Shown here: piece by piece, positions 49,325 through 63,654 of the stretch | Layout: the number at the start of each line of letters is the position of its first letter | Position numbering within the stretch: position 1 is the first letter of the stretch | DNA from: Dicyema japonicum | Taxonomy: Eukaryota > Dicyemida > Rhombozoa > Dicyemidae | Assembly (NCBI GenBank): GCA_011109175.1 | Contig: RDEW01000029.1 | Span: 158,158 to 222,157 of the forward strand | Length of the DNA stretch: 64,000 nt | Direction: 5' to 3' | Translations under genes and position numbers: made by a program | The notes under the pieces: generated by a model | What the model was told of the DNA's origin: nothing | The model's database searches: none | The model's input: only the letters and a program-made list of their open reading frames with translations

Positions 49325-49545
49325 CCAAGCAGGGCACACTTTATTTAAGCAAAGAATAGTTATTGTAACTAATCGAGAACCAAGACATGCTCTCCTCTTC
49401 TTTTTTGTGTGAGTTTTTTTATAGAGGATCCGGTTCCGTGGTGAGATGTTCAATGATGACGGCGTGACTCGTCAAGCAAACCATCGCAGATGCATGGAAC
49501 CTTCATCCGGAATGTACAGCAGCGAGATTCTAACTTAGAATTTTT
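49325..49545 (-). repeat. SINE family A fragment
   Basis: Shares cacactttatttaagcaaag, ctaatcgagaaccaag and tgatgacggcgt with other family-A copies in minus orientation; the head region is degraded (gcagcgagattctaac). Confidence 0.6.
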
Positions 49546-49869
49546 TTCTTTTCGCGAAAAAAACAGAAAGCCGCTTATTCTGTCTTAAGTAAAGTCCACC
49601 GTTCCAGTTTTCTTTTTTAGTTGATTTCCTGTGCGAGCGAGAAGGAGACGATTCTGGGCAGCGGTGTGTACAATGAAGGACCAGAGACTAAAGATGGCAG
49701 TGTTCATTGTGGGAACTAGGATCACCTAAACTGTTTGTCTATACCCTGTGACCATGAGAATGAATAATATAACCTTGTTTTGAAGTAGACCCGAACTTTT
49801 GGTACCCTTACTTGAGCTTAGGGATATTCCTATAAATAAGACATTTTCTTAGTGAGTAACGAATTTGTT

Positions 49870-50250
49870 TTATTTCAAGCAAATTGTCGCTGCCTTGAAA
49901 TATATGGTTTCGGGAAACAAACTTAGAATTCTAATAATTACGTCCACGGGGACATCAAATCAGACATATCCTTGATTCTAAGGACAACGTAGTTAAATTA
50001 GCCGATTTTGGATTTTCAATCAGAAATTCCCAGACATTCAGCCGAATCCCTTCATACGGTGCTCCCGGAATGGGAGTACTTCTATACTACATTATCAGTG
50101 AAGACTTTCTTTTGAAAGGGAATAAAAGGGACTGCAATAATAGAAGTTGCTTTAGAAAGATTGATATTCAGCTAGAAATAAGCGATTCATGAAAGTGTCT
50201 CATAGAATCGCTGCTTGATGGCGATCCCCGAAAAAGTTGACGAACTCTGA
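49870..50250 (+). pseudogene. protein kinase pseudogene fragment (CAMK/AMPK-like)
   Basis: Broken but readable: FKQIVAALKYM (helix E), YVHGDIKSD (HRD loop with R to G), DNVVKLADFGFSIRNSQTFS (DFG loop), PSYGAPGMGVLLYYIIS (APE to APG), and a tail resembling KCLIESLLDGDPRK. A one-base break follows IKSDI. Upstream lobe not found. Non-functional. Confidence 0.75.
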
Positions 50251-50339
50251 TTTTGAATGACTTGACTGGGGAGACATGGAAGGACATGATCAGAAAAGAC
50301 ACTTTTCCCTATTCTTTAACGTAAACAGTATGAATACAC

Positions 50340-50640
50340 GAGGATCTGTATTAGTGATTTATCCCCTGAGAGTATATACCCAAGCATCCATGTCTTATAG
50401 AATTTACTCACAATTCCCTCCCAAGTCAACACAATAGGAATAATCATAACTTTGCGCTGTACATTTGAGACAACTCTCCTGAGGTCGATTTGTGGAGTTA
50501 TTCCACATCAACTATTTTCATCATCTTCTAACAAGTGATTCCAGCCTCTAGTAATCTCATTTGTCCTTTTATCAAAACAAAAATGTCCGGCTTGTTGTGC
50601 TGTTGTTTAACATCAGTCAATAGTGTCGACTCGAATCTCC
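50340..50640 (-). mobile_element. LINE C-terminal fragment
   Basis: The minus frame reads LLTDVKQQHNKPDIFVL and, after a gap, IPIVLTWEGIVSKFYKTW, resembling the terminal nuclease-like part of some LINE polyproteins (KPDI...; PI+...G...). Confidence 0.5.
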
Positions 50641-50649
50641 ACATTACTG

Positions 50650-52195
50650 GACAGAGTCTTCAGTTTTTTTGAATATTTAATTCCATCGACACAAATTTAA
50701 ATGAAGGCATCTAACCAACTCATTATGACGTCGTAGTAATCACTATTTAGCATTCTACTGCATCTTGTTGCCAGATGGCTGACTATGCAGATTTTCAATG
50801 GTTGCAGTTCGGTTCCTTATCTTCAAAACAGGAGAGATGTTATTTCCTTTTGAAAACCACTTCGAAGATGACGTCAACACTTGAATCTTTAGGCATTTGA
50901 ATATTACTGAACGATCAACTTTGAACTTGTTTTATTTCACGAACACGTAATTCAGAGAATCATCCAACTTATATTTTTGAGTTAGGAATCCCGCGATCGT
51001 CTTTAGACTGACGGCCCATAACCGCTTTCCTCAGAAACAAGATTTTCTCTCGAGTCATGGAGGAATTAAAATAGCACACATTCACTCTTGAACACAACTG
51101 ATGTTAGTACTCTCCAAAATTTATCTCTTGATAGGTGTACTCTTTCCTTGTTTGCGGGTCTCATATGATGTCTTCTAACACTCCAAGAAATCGACATGCC
51201 AACGTTCCATCCAAAATGTGGGTTCCTTTGATAAGCAAGTATTCCAGATTAGTACCCCATGTTTTTTTTCATTTAAAAATACTTCAATGTCTTCTATCAT
51301 CCTAATGCTGTCTCTTGAGAAAATATTCACAAATCATACAAAAAGCAAAGGCTTCGTGGCATAAATTATCCTTGAGGGGGATGACTGACTAATATACACT
51401 GTTGGGTATTTTCTACTCAACAACCTCCTTAGAGGATCATCCATAATCACAAAAAGCTGTGAAGGAAACTCCTGCCAAATCGTGTTTATTACATTCTATT
51501 TGACTTGGCTGCCGAGTCGCTTTCTTCACAATCCAAGTTGAATATCAACAATTTCTATCCCCGATGAATGCATTGATTGATAAGGGTCTATTCCTTAGCA
51601 TCCTGGCACATCCTTCTCGTTCCAAGTTGATTGTCCGGAATAAGTATGTTTCAACGAAATCACATTTTCCTGTTTACACGTTTCGTTGTCAATTTATATA
51701 CGTTGAACATACAAGTGATGGTCATAAATCTTTGGAGTTCTGCAGTATTCTTTTTTGTATGTGATCCCAGTTAATATCATTGGGGGATATGCTCTATTAA
51801 TTATTTTCACAATTTCCTTACACAAATACTCATGCAATGAATCGAACTATTTTTATGAAAAAATTATATATTCCATGACTAGCTTTCCAGGCAATTGATT
51901 AATGATCACCAAAACAAATTTCTCATCAAAAACTGGTGGGAACACTAATATCAAATCAATCCTCCGAGATGGTTTTTGTCCTCCTCTTTACCCTTACTCA
52001 GTGTATCACTGTGGTTTCAACAACTGAAATCCTCCCCAGCAGACTATCCTTGCATCGATTGGCCTGACCAAGGCATTCGAAGGGTTCTTGCGTCTTGAAT
52101 ACCTCCAAGTCTTCGGAATTGGCTAACGAATTTCCTCTCTGGCAGACTTATTAGGGTTGAAACCGCCTTGTTTATCAACCAAAGTAACTAACTCT
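50650..52195. other. no gene recognised
   Basis: Only short frames without motifs. Probably old transposon sequence. Confidence 0.3.
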
Positions 52196-52199
52196 TTAA

Positions 52200-52375
52200 T
52201 CCTGACTCGTTCCAGCGTTCAGAACTTGTCTACAAGTAACGATTGTCCCCTGAATAAGAATAGTCGGATCCTCTTGATGCCGGCCAGGTATTGGGCGTCT
52301 CCTCAGTGAGGTGGATCCAATGACACGTCGGAGGGAAGAAAAATAATTTTTGACCAACTAGCCACATAGCAGCAC
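52200..52375 (-). repeat. SINE-like repeat family C
   Basis: gactcgttccagcgtt through gggcgtctcctcagtgagg and atccaatgac, as in 12,500-12,665 and 58,860-59,040. Confidence 0.6.
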
Positions 52376-52989
52376 GTGGGCAGGAATTCCGTTGTTGAAC
52401 AAATTTCAAATATATTTATTATAGTTTAATTAATTTTGCATTAATTAAATTTGAATTTAAAAATGGACATTGGTGCTAAGGTTGTTTTTATGTAATTAAA
52501 CCTTTAGGTCGGAGAAATATTTGCTTATGCCGGGGAATCCTTTACCAAATTTGCCAGCTTTACGGCAACGTTAGAGTCTTCCACAGGCAAATCTCCCTTG
52601 AGGTACTTTGAATAACTCATTCTTCAGTGGAAAATGGACAGATTCCGAAATGCTACAGCTAAAACAGTCAGTCGAACGATTTCGTGACAGTCTGTTAAAT
52701 ATTCTCACAAAAGTGAAGAAGAGATCTTTGTACTTAGTCTCTTATTTAGCTCTATAGGAATATGGACTTGATGCCCATTAAGAGAAGCTCTTCTGAAATA
52801 GTGGAAGGGCCAAAGGATGTGGATATCAACGAATATTCCCTTTTTAACGATATCCCCGAAAGTGATGTCACTGAGGAAATAGTGGAAGAGGCTGTAGAAT
52901 AATTTACTAATAATTTCTGTAATTGATTTTTTTGTTAGAGGCTATAGGTTTGTCTTTCTGTTAGCAATAATTTATTTAAGCTATTCCAC

Positions 52990-54745
52990 GAGGTTTTTTG
53001 CTTTTTCATTTATTTGATCAGTCCCCCATGCAATTGCTAATCATTCCTCCGGGGGTGAAGCTATGACTTCACTTGGCCCGATCGTGTGATGTTATGGCGA
53101 GGTCGTCACTATAAGTAAGAATATCATTTTCGGTGTAGGGAGATCGACCATGAATAGATTGAATAATAAAGGAGACGAAGGGGATCCTTAGAGTACCGTC
53201 TTGTTGTTGCTGTAGGCTCTCAGTAAGCGCACGGTAAATTTGCCAGTCTGCACGTTTGTAGTCAAAGTGCTCTGGAAACCTCCTTCCAGTTAAGGATTCT
53301 CATTTGATCTTCAAGGAATGGCATTGTGGTCACTTCTTGAGTCTTAAGTGAATGACCAGGTCGATAAGCCGGGAAAACAAAGCGTGATGTCTGGAAAAGT
53401 TAGTTGGTCTGACTCCCTGAAGGGGTTCTCGCATGTTTTAACGCATATTCATGACTGTGAACGGACCATGTCTGCGATGTAGTAGTACTTTCCTTCTTGT
53501 ATCGGATGGCTAGCAATAGAGGGTGCTTGGCGTTGATATCCCCACCAGTGATCATATCGTTTAAGGAACCCAAAGTGGATAAATCGGCATAGCGTAGTGC
53601 TTCGGACAAGAATCAAGTGGAGGCACGTAGATTTTTACAAAGGTAATTTTTCTATTTGCTATCATAACCCAGGGAACACTGGAAAGTAAAAGGTTATCGT
53701 CTAAATTAAGTGATCCCGGTGTCAGTGCATCCTCTGTTCTGACTTTATCTAGAATTTTTGTGTTTAAAAGAGAGAAGGTTTGTTTCAAATTTAAAGCATA
53801 CTCCCGGTAGGCAAGAATCTCCTCAAGGGGGCTCTTCCAGGCGTTTGCTGGAAGGTAATCTTTCTGCACTGTTCTCCATAGGGACGATGTCTTTGTGTTT
53901 CTGTTGATGGCTACCAAGGCCGTCTCCCATTTTCTTAAATTTATCCGAAGAAGATTTGCTTTGTCCACGTTGATCGAGGGAAAACAGTATAAGAAGTCTT
54001 CAATAAAAGATGTGAAATCGGGCCAGACCGCACGTAAAAATTTGAACAGGTTCTAGTCATCTTACGTTTTCCCAGGACTCTTAAGAGTATTGGATTGTAA
54101 TCCGTGTGCAAATCATAAATGACGTCCCATGTGATTGTCGGATAAATAGACGGGGAGCAAGAGAGATCTAGTGAGGTTGGGGAGTCATCACTTCTGGATG
54201 GGGTACTTGTTTGTTTGTTCAGGATTAATAAGTCGTCAATGTTGTCTGATATTATGGATCCTCTTTAATCCATTTGTTGTTTTTATACTAAAGGGGATCC
54301 GAGTTCATGTAACGACAAATTAAGACTTCTTCCATTCTGGTAAAGTAGCTGAGTTCAGGACAGTAGCCACGATAGCAGGAGGATACATGAGGGATGTAAA
54401 TGTTGACTATTCTCATTCGGATAGAGGGGAGGTTATCTTAGCTGTGATCTGTTCGAATTGATCTTTTGGTTGTAAAAAACAATGACATCCTTGATAAGTC
54501 CACTACATTGACCTGATTCCTGACGATGGTAAGGAGGCATCCACCTTTTCCAATTTTCTGGTCTCTATGGAACACGGAATTCCTGGGAAGGATGGAGTCA
54601 AGTTTATGTGTTAGTCTCTTTAATTAAGCCGATATCCACAGAGTCGGATTGAATGAACGTCGTAGTTCGATGATCTTTTTCAAATCCATTTATGTTGACT
54701 TGGGCAATAATTATGTCACATGGTCCACCAACGCACGGGCAACTG
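52990..54745 (-). mobile_element. LINE with endonuclease and RT motifs, rearranged
   Basis: Minus strand: endonuclease start AQVNINGFEKDHRTTTFIQS (about 54,700), GKGGCLLTIVRNQVNVVDLS, IVNIYIPHVSSCY, then TLGSLNDMITGGDINAKHPL (GD.NAKH motif) near 53,520. RT text GSPSSPLLFNLFMVDLPTP and ILTYSDDLAI lies near 53,100-53,190, closer to the endonuclease than usual, so part of the RT is deleted. Stops and shifts present. Confidence 0.78.
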
Positions 54746-55174
54746 TTTACATATTTTATTAAATTAACTATTTCTAAGTCTTAACATTACACATTCCATA
54801 TTCCCCCTGGAATATTGTATCTATTAAAAGATGAGATCGTTGTCGGAATGTATCGGGTCTGGGTTTCGTTTTACCGTGGTCTGGGTTGTTAAGTAAAATA
54901 TATAAAAAACCAAAAAACTATGTCAATGACTGTTAGGACACCCCGTCTAGAAATAACATGCAATAAATGCCTCACACTAAGTTTACGAGGAGTATGGGAG
55001 CAAAGTATAGGAATTTGTTCCCAACCCGTTAGGGGGCAATGCGTACATACGACGATTTTCGTTTAATCTTTCATTGGGCCAAGAAGAAAAATCATGGTGA
55101 AAATTTACAAACTTCACATTTTCGAATGACTCTTCTGATAATGTCAATTCTTAGTCAAATATCGTTGTCAACAT

Positions 55175-55495
55175 TCATATTCGATTTGGTTGACTCCTCC
55201 ACGTGAACACTCGTGTAGGGATTATGCCATGATCTCCATTTAGTTTTAGTATCAGGGATATAACTAATTTCACATCTATACATCTGAGATACAACCTTTT
55301 GATAATAACAGATGCACAATACCTTTCATTAATTTTTGTAAAATTATGAATCTTCTTAGGTAGCTTATATTTTCCTTGCCTCGTAAGATGTTCAGGGAAT
55401 TTATTTTGTAAGGCATGTTTCAGAATTTCATACTCCGAACCATCTTTCACGAAACATTTGTAAGAAGCCACTACAAAAAATATTTTGGAAATCAA
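55175..55495 (-). CDS. unassigned open frame
   Basis: 106-residue minus-strand frame, Lys/Ile-rich (for example HALQNKFPEHLTRQGKYKLP). It may be LINE ORF1 debris or part of an unknown gene. No motif. Confidence 0.2.
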   Translation of the reverse strand: MISKIFFVVASYKCFVKDGSEYEILKHALQNKFPEHLTRQGKYKLPKKIHNFTKINERYCASVIIKRLYLRCIDVKLVISLILKLNGDHGIIPTRVFTWRSQPNRI

Positions 55496-55629
55496 GCAAT
55501 AAATTTAGGGTTGCCACCATAAAAATTTTTCCTTGTTTTACTTTTCCTCTCATAAGTGGATTTTTTTAGAAAATAATTCAAAGAATTCGGGTTCCTGGCT
55601 CAATGTTTTCCCGGTAAAGGCAGTGGTAC

Positions 55630-56165
55630 TCTGTTTGACGGGAATACAATCCGCGTTGGAGTTGCTCTTCGGCTAGACCTATTGTCTGCTTGGAATACAG
55701 ATGGCGATGTGGTGGGATGGTTAACAAGAAAAAACTGCACCCACTGTCATGCAGACGGATCCGGTAGATTCCCTCTTCACACTATGTTAAACTCGACAGT
55801 CTTGGGAGCTATCAAAGACGCCTAGTTTACTCGCCTTCTGGAACCCGTCGGTCTTGACAGAGGTGATAGCAAGAAACCGAATGGCGTACGACAATACCAT
55901 GGAGTTGAGGGATGTGGGATTCAACTTTCACAGACACTTTCTCTAATGGGAATTTGCTCAATTCATCGTTGCGCGCGTGTTCCGCAGCGATCACTGCCGA
56001 AGATTTGAAAAGAAGAAAGTATTACGGATTGTGGACTGGTTCGTTTTCCGGCCGATCTTTGTTGAGACGTCTGGCGTTATTGGCCCGACAACTTCTGAGT
56101 TTATCAGGTTAATCAGACGGCTTGTATGGAAGCGGATGCCACAATGGCTTTTCCAGAACATTTGA
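55630..56165 (+). mobile_element. LINE post-RT region fragment
   Basis: VALRLDLLSAWNTDGDVVGW, then NCTHCHADGSGRFPLHTMLN (Cys/His motif), LEPVGLDRGDSKKPNGV and KKVLRIVDWFVFRPIFVETS. This Cys-His plus LEPVGLDRGD..+PDG block is a known conserved part of a group of animal LINE polyproteins. Several frame breaks. Confidence 0.7.
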
Positions 56166-56429
56166 CTCTCAATTATGAGAAGCAACTCCCATTGCATGCT
56201 CAATGCCTGCAGTACAAAATGAGGACCTGTCATAACAACCTTACCTTATGCGTAATAATTGTTTTATTTTATTCAAAATTAAAGATCCAACCATTCACTT
56301 TAAATTTCGACAGAGTTGATCACAAAATCTCTAAAATAAAATATCCATTTTAAAATTATTCTACCGACAATATAATGCTTATTTTAAATAGTTTAAATAA
56401 AATAATAATTCTTTTCTTTTTGGTGCTGT

Positions 56430-58080
56430 ATGGCCGATCGTAAAGAAAAGTACAAAAACGAGGGAAAGACGCAGGTAAGCATAAAGTACTAATTTTAATA
56501 AAGGAACTACGACGCCGTAGAAATGAGGCTGTTATTGAGCTTAGGAAGTCCAAACAGGAATCAAAATACTCAAAAAAGCGAAATCTTCACGAAGGGAACA
56601 AGCATGTCTCCCATATCGACGTACCTCTTTAATTAACCTTAGATGCCAATGTTCAAAGCCATTCTGGAGAGGGTTCACCATTGTTCCCTTCAAGAACTTG
56701 ATGTCTGCGTCGAGGAGATTCGCCTCAAACTTTCCATAGTCAACCCACCGGTGGACATGGTTATCAAACACGACGTTATCCCAATCCTAGTCAGATGTCT
56801 GTCCTTCCACGATCGCCCCAATCTTCAATTTAGTGCCACGTGGGCCATAACTAACATCGCCTCTAGCGACTATGAACACACCAAGGCCGTTGTGGATTGT
56901 AATGCCGTCCCCCACCTAATAAATCTCTTGTCTTCTCCCCACCAGAACATCGCCACACAGGCAGTTTGGGCCCTAGGAAACATCACCGGAGACTGTGCTT
57001 ACATGAGGGACCTGTGCGTTAACCTGGGGTACGTGAACGCCCTTCTTCCGTTGATCAACGAGAATACCCCAGTTTGCTTATGCCCATATTCCAGGTTGAG
57101 GCTCTGCGCACGTGTTCATGGGCTCTTTCCAATTTGTGTCGTTACAGAGATCCCCCGCCAATGAGAAATGTCGTAATGAGGCTGCTTCCATATATGATGG
57201 GGATCCTCCTGTCAAATGATACTCTCGCGGTGGTGGACGGACTCTGGGCAGCAACCTATATCACGGACTCCGACGAGGATTATGTACCGATTATTGTCGA
57301 TAGAGGTCCCCATTTTGTGTTATAGCTTAGAATTTATGCCGATTTTCAAAGAGCTTTTGGTCTCCAACGTGCCGGACTACTATGCCCCGTTAATACGCGT
57401 TTTCGGAAACATCGCCTCGAACAAGGACCACATATACACTCAGGTTGATTCTTTAGGCTACTTGCAGCTCATTCTTGACAACAATATCCTCGAGATGCTG
57501 ATTCCTCAAATTAACTCTCCCTCTCTGACACAGAGAAAGGAGACGATTTGGTTTTTGTCGAACCTGGCGGCGGGTACTCATTCCCAAATTCAAACTTTGA
57601 TTGACTCCCAGTGTATCCCGATAATTCTTGAAAAATTTGTCAATGTAATCGATTTTTAAGCAGAATAGGACAAAGTGTTAGTGAAAAATGAAGTCACGTG
57701 GGTATTCCGTAACATTCTGGCTGGAGGGTCTATCCCCCAAATCCAATACATCCTCGAATTAGACAATTTTGTGGAGTATTTGTGTGGAACCCTGGACATT
57801 CGTGACTTTACACTGCAGATGGACCTTCTCAAGTGCATTCACGCCATGCTGACTGCAGCAGGAAAGACTGGAGACTTTGAGGTAGTCGCTGGACAGGTGG
57901 AGATCTGCTCGGGACTGACAAAGATTGAGGAACTCCAACTTTCAGAATCTAATAAAGTGGCCATTGCAGCTTCTAACGTAATCAAGAAGCATTTTCTGGT
58001 GATTGTAACCTTTATTGCAGACATTTGGTTCCCCTAATGATGCTGATGTGTCTGCGGTGAATGACTATGTTGAAAATTGA
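56430..58080 (+). CDS. KPNA: importin subunit alpha (karyopherin alpha), 501 aa, intact
   Basis: Adaptor that binds classical nuclear localisation signals and importin-beta. Seven exons: 56,430-56,474, 56,504-56,620, 56,643-57,071, 57,095-57,305, 57,331-57,644, 57,669-57,998, 58,021-58,080; introns 29, 22, 23, 25, 24 and 22 nt. The IBB domain has RRRRNEAVIELRKSKQ at residues 18-33. Armadillo repeats carry the NLS-binding Trp/Asn ladder in order: WAITN, WALGN, WALSN, WAATY, VFGN, WFLSN, WVFRN; the Tyr and Val exceptions are those normal for the family. The length equals typical importin-alpha, and no frame break exists. The C-terminus NDADVSAVNDYVEN is short and acidic. Confidence 0.96.
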
Positions 58081-58799
58081 CTTATTTTGGGTTTTCTACA
58101 TCCTTATCTTTTTTATCTTTTTTTGATAAATTACAAGTTTTAGTATTTTGACTATCATCCAGTTATCCCACGCTTGGGAATTTCGTCTGTGAAGGGAGAC
58201 GGTCATTTCAAATTCTTACATTAAAAATTCCTTTGTTTTTAATGACAGATCAGTTTGGAGGACACTACATATGAACTTCACGGTGAAAGAGTAGTCAATA
58301 CTTAACTAGATGGGGCCTTTTGTTAGATTAATATCAATCATGAAGTACTCACTTTGTTGTCTCCGTGATGGTTTACTACATTGAGTAGTCAGGAATATTA
58401 ACATTTCTGCCTTTCAGTGCAGTTTTCATTGTTGACAAAATATGAATTATTAATATTTCCTTAGCTACAGTGTACAACCTCCCCACGTTGGAATCTCTCC
58501 TTCGCTTGGTGACCAATCCCGCTTGTCCACCAACCTTGACCTCAAATTATCATTCTTACTCGATCTTGGGGTCTTTGTTCTTTCAAGAGGGTGTCAAAAC
58601 CATAGTTAGTTCTTAGAGTCATTAGAGGTGATACGATAGCTTTTCCGGTTCCTTCGGTAACGATTATCCACCCCCTCCAAAGGTTTCGAAGGAGAGTGGA
58701 ATAAAACAGACTAGCCTGAGTATTCAATTTCTTCAATTATCAGCACCTGGACAATCGATACAAACTGACGAACAAAAAGCAAGGTGTCGAGGCACGTGA
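58081..58799. other. intergenic, nothing recognised
   Basis: 3' flank of importin-alpha; no supported frame or RNA gene. Confidence 0.4.
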
Positions 58800-59075
58800 C
58801 GTCTCATAACAGAAATGAAAAAAATTCAAAGACTACGGTATAACCAAACTAATTCCTTTATCATGACGCGTTCCAGCAGAACCCTCACGCAAGCACAGCG
58901 ATCCAGAGGACTTGTCCGGGATACTGAGGTCGATTCCTAACTCGTCGCCGGGGGAAATTGGAATGAATAGATGGATCCTTTTGAATGCCGGCAGGATTGG
59001 GCGTCTCCTGAGTAAGGTGGATCCAATGACGCTGTCAGAGGGGAGGAAGAGAAATGACCACACGGCCAACTGTCC
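58800..59075 (-). repeat. SINE-like repeat family C, long copy
   Basis: Contains cgcgttccagcagaaccctc, gggcgtctcctgagtaaggtgg and atccaatgacgctgtc, extending other family-C copies. The end gtctttgaattttttt on the minus strand is a probable tail. Confidence 0.65.
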
Positions 59076-59639
59076 ACTTAGTTAGTTTAGTGACCCCGGC
59101 CTCACTAACTTGAAGGAGGTCAGCAGCTAAAATTTTCAACAATTCTTTTTATGCGTGAAGCACTTTCGCGAAAACACTATTTTGGGGATTGTACCTTTCT
59201 TCCAGTTACAAATTGTTCGAATAATGATTCATTCAAATTTTGTTATTTTTAAGACACTCGATAAATTTCCATATATTAGGGTGGTGCGATCCAACTTGTG
59301 TTTGAAATGATCTATGCCAACCTTTAAAAAATATTAATATAGAATATTCCTACCTGCGAAGGTGCTTCACGCATAAAAAAATTGTTGAAAATTTTAGATT
59401 TGACAATATAAATGAATATCAATATTTTTTTTAAATATCTTGAATAAAATGATTTAATTGTTATTAGACAAACATGACGATTTAGACGAACTGTTTTAGA
59501 CGAATTAGCCGTGAACCCGACTGTAAGGCACAAGACTTTCACGAAAATAAATGACCCTTCTTTATTTTCAATAAAACCGAAGAGAACCCACATCCAGACG
59601 TCAGTGAGGGATTGAAGAAGATGACTTCTCATGTGGACC

Positions 59640-59760
59640 TATATCTGGAAATTGTCCCATATACGCCCAATCCTACTCGTCACCTCAAAAAAGGTGGATC
59701 CAATGACGTCATCTGAGGAAAGGAAAATAATTCTTGACCAACTAGCCACATAGGATCATT
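59640..59760 (-). repeat. SINE-like repeat family C fragment
   Basis: cgcccaatcctactcgtcac and aaggtggatccaatgacgtc are shared with the longer copies. Confidence 0.45.
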
Positions 59761-59841
59761 AAATAACTTAAATTAACTTATGAAATTTAATTCAAAAAAA
59801 ATCGTGCCAAATTTTTCCGAAAATACGTCTTTCCAATAATA

Positions 59842-60540
59842 GGCCCATTGGCTTATTTTAGGGTTCCTGCTTTGCGAGAGAGACTTTCTATGTGGCATAA
59901 CTTTCTCGTTCTTCCATCGGGGGACAAATTTTTAANCCATTGGCTTATTTTAGGGTTCCTGCTTTGCGAGAGAGACTTTCTATGTGGCATAACTTTCTTC
60001 GTTCTTCCATCGGGGGACAAATTTTTATTGTCGCAATTAACGGATTTCGTCCCTTGGGGACCACGGAGATCTAGGTATATTAAACTATTTGAAGGACTGG
60101 ACTTACGGAATCACCAGAAAATCCAACTTTCTCGCTTTTCACCTTATGAGCTACTGGAGGAGTATTCGTGAGGAGACACAAATCAAAATGAGTCCTTATC
60201 AGCTATATCCCCAATTATTGCTTTTGCTTTGAGACACGTGTATTGGATGATAACTTACTCTTTCTTCTCAACGATCGGAAAATTACTCGATTTTCCCAAG
60301 ATCTGGTCTTCCAAGCTTCCTGGAACTATGGGTTCTCGCCATTTTACAACGAATCTTGAAATCCCCTTATCCATTCTACAAAACCACCCGAGATATGACC
60401 GCATCAGCTTTAGTCTTGAATATCCGAACTTGCCAGAGTTTACTTTCCTTCGAGATCAAAGAAACCGTCGAAAGAATTATGTCGCCTCCTGGAAAATTCA
60501 TATTTTACTAGATGATGGAATTTAGACACACGTGGCCATC
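59842..60540 (+). other. open frames of unknown origin; about 95-bp duplication at N 59,936
   Basis: 59,842-59,935 is repeated after the N with a one-base difference (tttctcgttc versus tttcttcgttc). Following frames (DFVPWGPRRSRYIKLFEGLD; later YPNLPEFTFLRDQRNRRKNY) could be coding but have no recognisable motif. Confidence 0.35.
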
Positions 60541-61134
60541 AGGTGATCCTTGCATCTCTCGTATATTTCTCACCAACCATCTTTACACAGTGTTCTTTTC
60601 GTGATCTTACACATTTCTTGTAGGCCGCGCTAATGGCAGGGGTACGTCCAATAACTCCCTCGTTCTCACCACTAGGGTCTACCATGGAGAACGAAACATG
60701 GATACCTAAACATTCGATCCACCATGTTAACGACTAAGAAATGTATCCAGTTCTAATGGTCCTTGGGAGTCAGCCCTTCCGAGAACGCAAGCTAGTCAAA
60801 ACCGAAGTTGTGAGAATCACTCCAGTGATTGAAGTGAGGGAGACAAATACTCATTTTTGCTGCCATCATTGGATTGATGCCCCCTAGACGATCAGTTTTG
60901 ATGTCGTTTGTCTCCATTTCTTACAGAAAATTAGATATCTTATCTCCCAAACAGAATTTTAAAAATTCCCAGACAATGTTCCCACCAGCCTTTAAGATAG
61001 ATTTGGTCGAAGCGTATGCTTTTAATCATAAGTGGATCATTGATTCAAATTCACTTGTAACCACGGATATGCCGGGAAGAGGTTAAGAGTTGCAACTAAT
61101 AAGGGTATATTTAAATAATTGGGAAAAGTACCAC

Positions 61135-61320
61135 ATCCAAACGTCCATTGTAGGAAATCCTCCAGTCATCCTTTTTGAATGCCGGACAACATTGGACGTT
61201 CCTGAGACAGGTGGATCAACCGACGCACAGAACGGAGTCCATCGACCAGGCGGCTAACGCCGAGGGAATCGAACCCACAACTAATCACTACTCGATTGAC
61301 AGACCAATATGCTATTTTGG
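61135..61320 (-). repeat. SINE-like repeat with tRNA-like head
   Basis: On the minus strand it has A-box-like tagcatattggtctg and B-box gggttcgattccctc, followed by family-C body text (gtccaatgttgtccggcatt). It lies just upstream of the U2AF gene. Confidence 0.6.
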
Positions 61321-61399
61321 TACCGATTTATTTATTTATTTAATAATTATAAAATAAAATATTTATAATTTAAATTGTAATTCTTACTCTTGTGTCTTA

Positions 61400-62917
<1,518 letters not shown>

Positions 62918-63450
62918 TTTAGGTCTTTTAACTTTTATTTGTGGCTCCTTTTTGTAGTTTGGATTTATTTACATCTAATGTGACTGATTGGGATTCTCTT
63001 TTGAAGAGGTGTTTTATTATGGAATAGTGTTGAGAAGGTTATCCTTGAGAGTCTTCGTATTGGGGTTGGTTAGGGGGTCGTCGTTTGAGGAATATTTTTT
63101 AGTTGGAATCATTTGGTTAATAGTTGAGTCGCTCGGTTGTTGGTTGCTTTGTTAGGGTAGGTTGACACAATTTGGTAGTCTGGATGTGATTATTTAAAGG
63201 GGTGGTTATTATTTATCTAATTGTATGTGAGGAGGACCAACTAGAGTAGTGGTTAGCTATGGCTTTGATCTCTACGCTGTTGCCTACCAATTAAATTAGT
63301 CCGAATTTTTTAATAAATTACTTTCGGAATGCGGATTGTCAAGTTACGGTTCATTGAAGCCTGTTTGTATGGAAACTAAGATTTTGTTGACTCATCAAAT
63401 GAAATCGGATTACTGGGGGGTCACTGTAATTGAATTAATAAAAAATCGAC
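62918..63450. other. intergenic; SINE head near 63,240
   Basis: T-rich 3' flank of U2AF. An A-box-like tagagtagtggttagctatgg lies at 63,243. No gene. Confidence 0.35.
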
Positions 63451-63653
63451 GTGGCGTTGCCTCTTTTAGTCTCAGCTGCTTCGACCGCGGAAAACCTAAA
63501 AATCAAGAAATATTCTTTCCTCGGGGATCGCTATCGATTTACTCCTGTTGCGACCGAATCATCGGGAGCCGTTGGTCCAATGACGGCTGAATTCTTGCAA
63601 GAACTCGGAGGATTGCTTGCCGGAAAGAAAAGGGATCAACGAGAAGGGTTATG
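63451..63653 (+). mobile_element. LINE post-RT region fragment, best preserved copy
   Basis: KKYSFLGDRYRFTPVATESS, then GAVGPMTAEFLQELGGLLA, matching the GDRY.F.PVA.ETSG..GP domain after the RT in a group of animal LINEs; related debris at 45.2 and 56.0 kb. It ends at the single N 63,654. Confidence 0.7.
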
Positions 63654-63654
63654 N

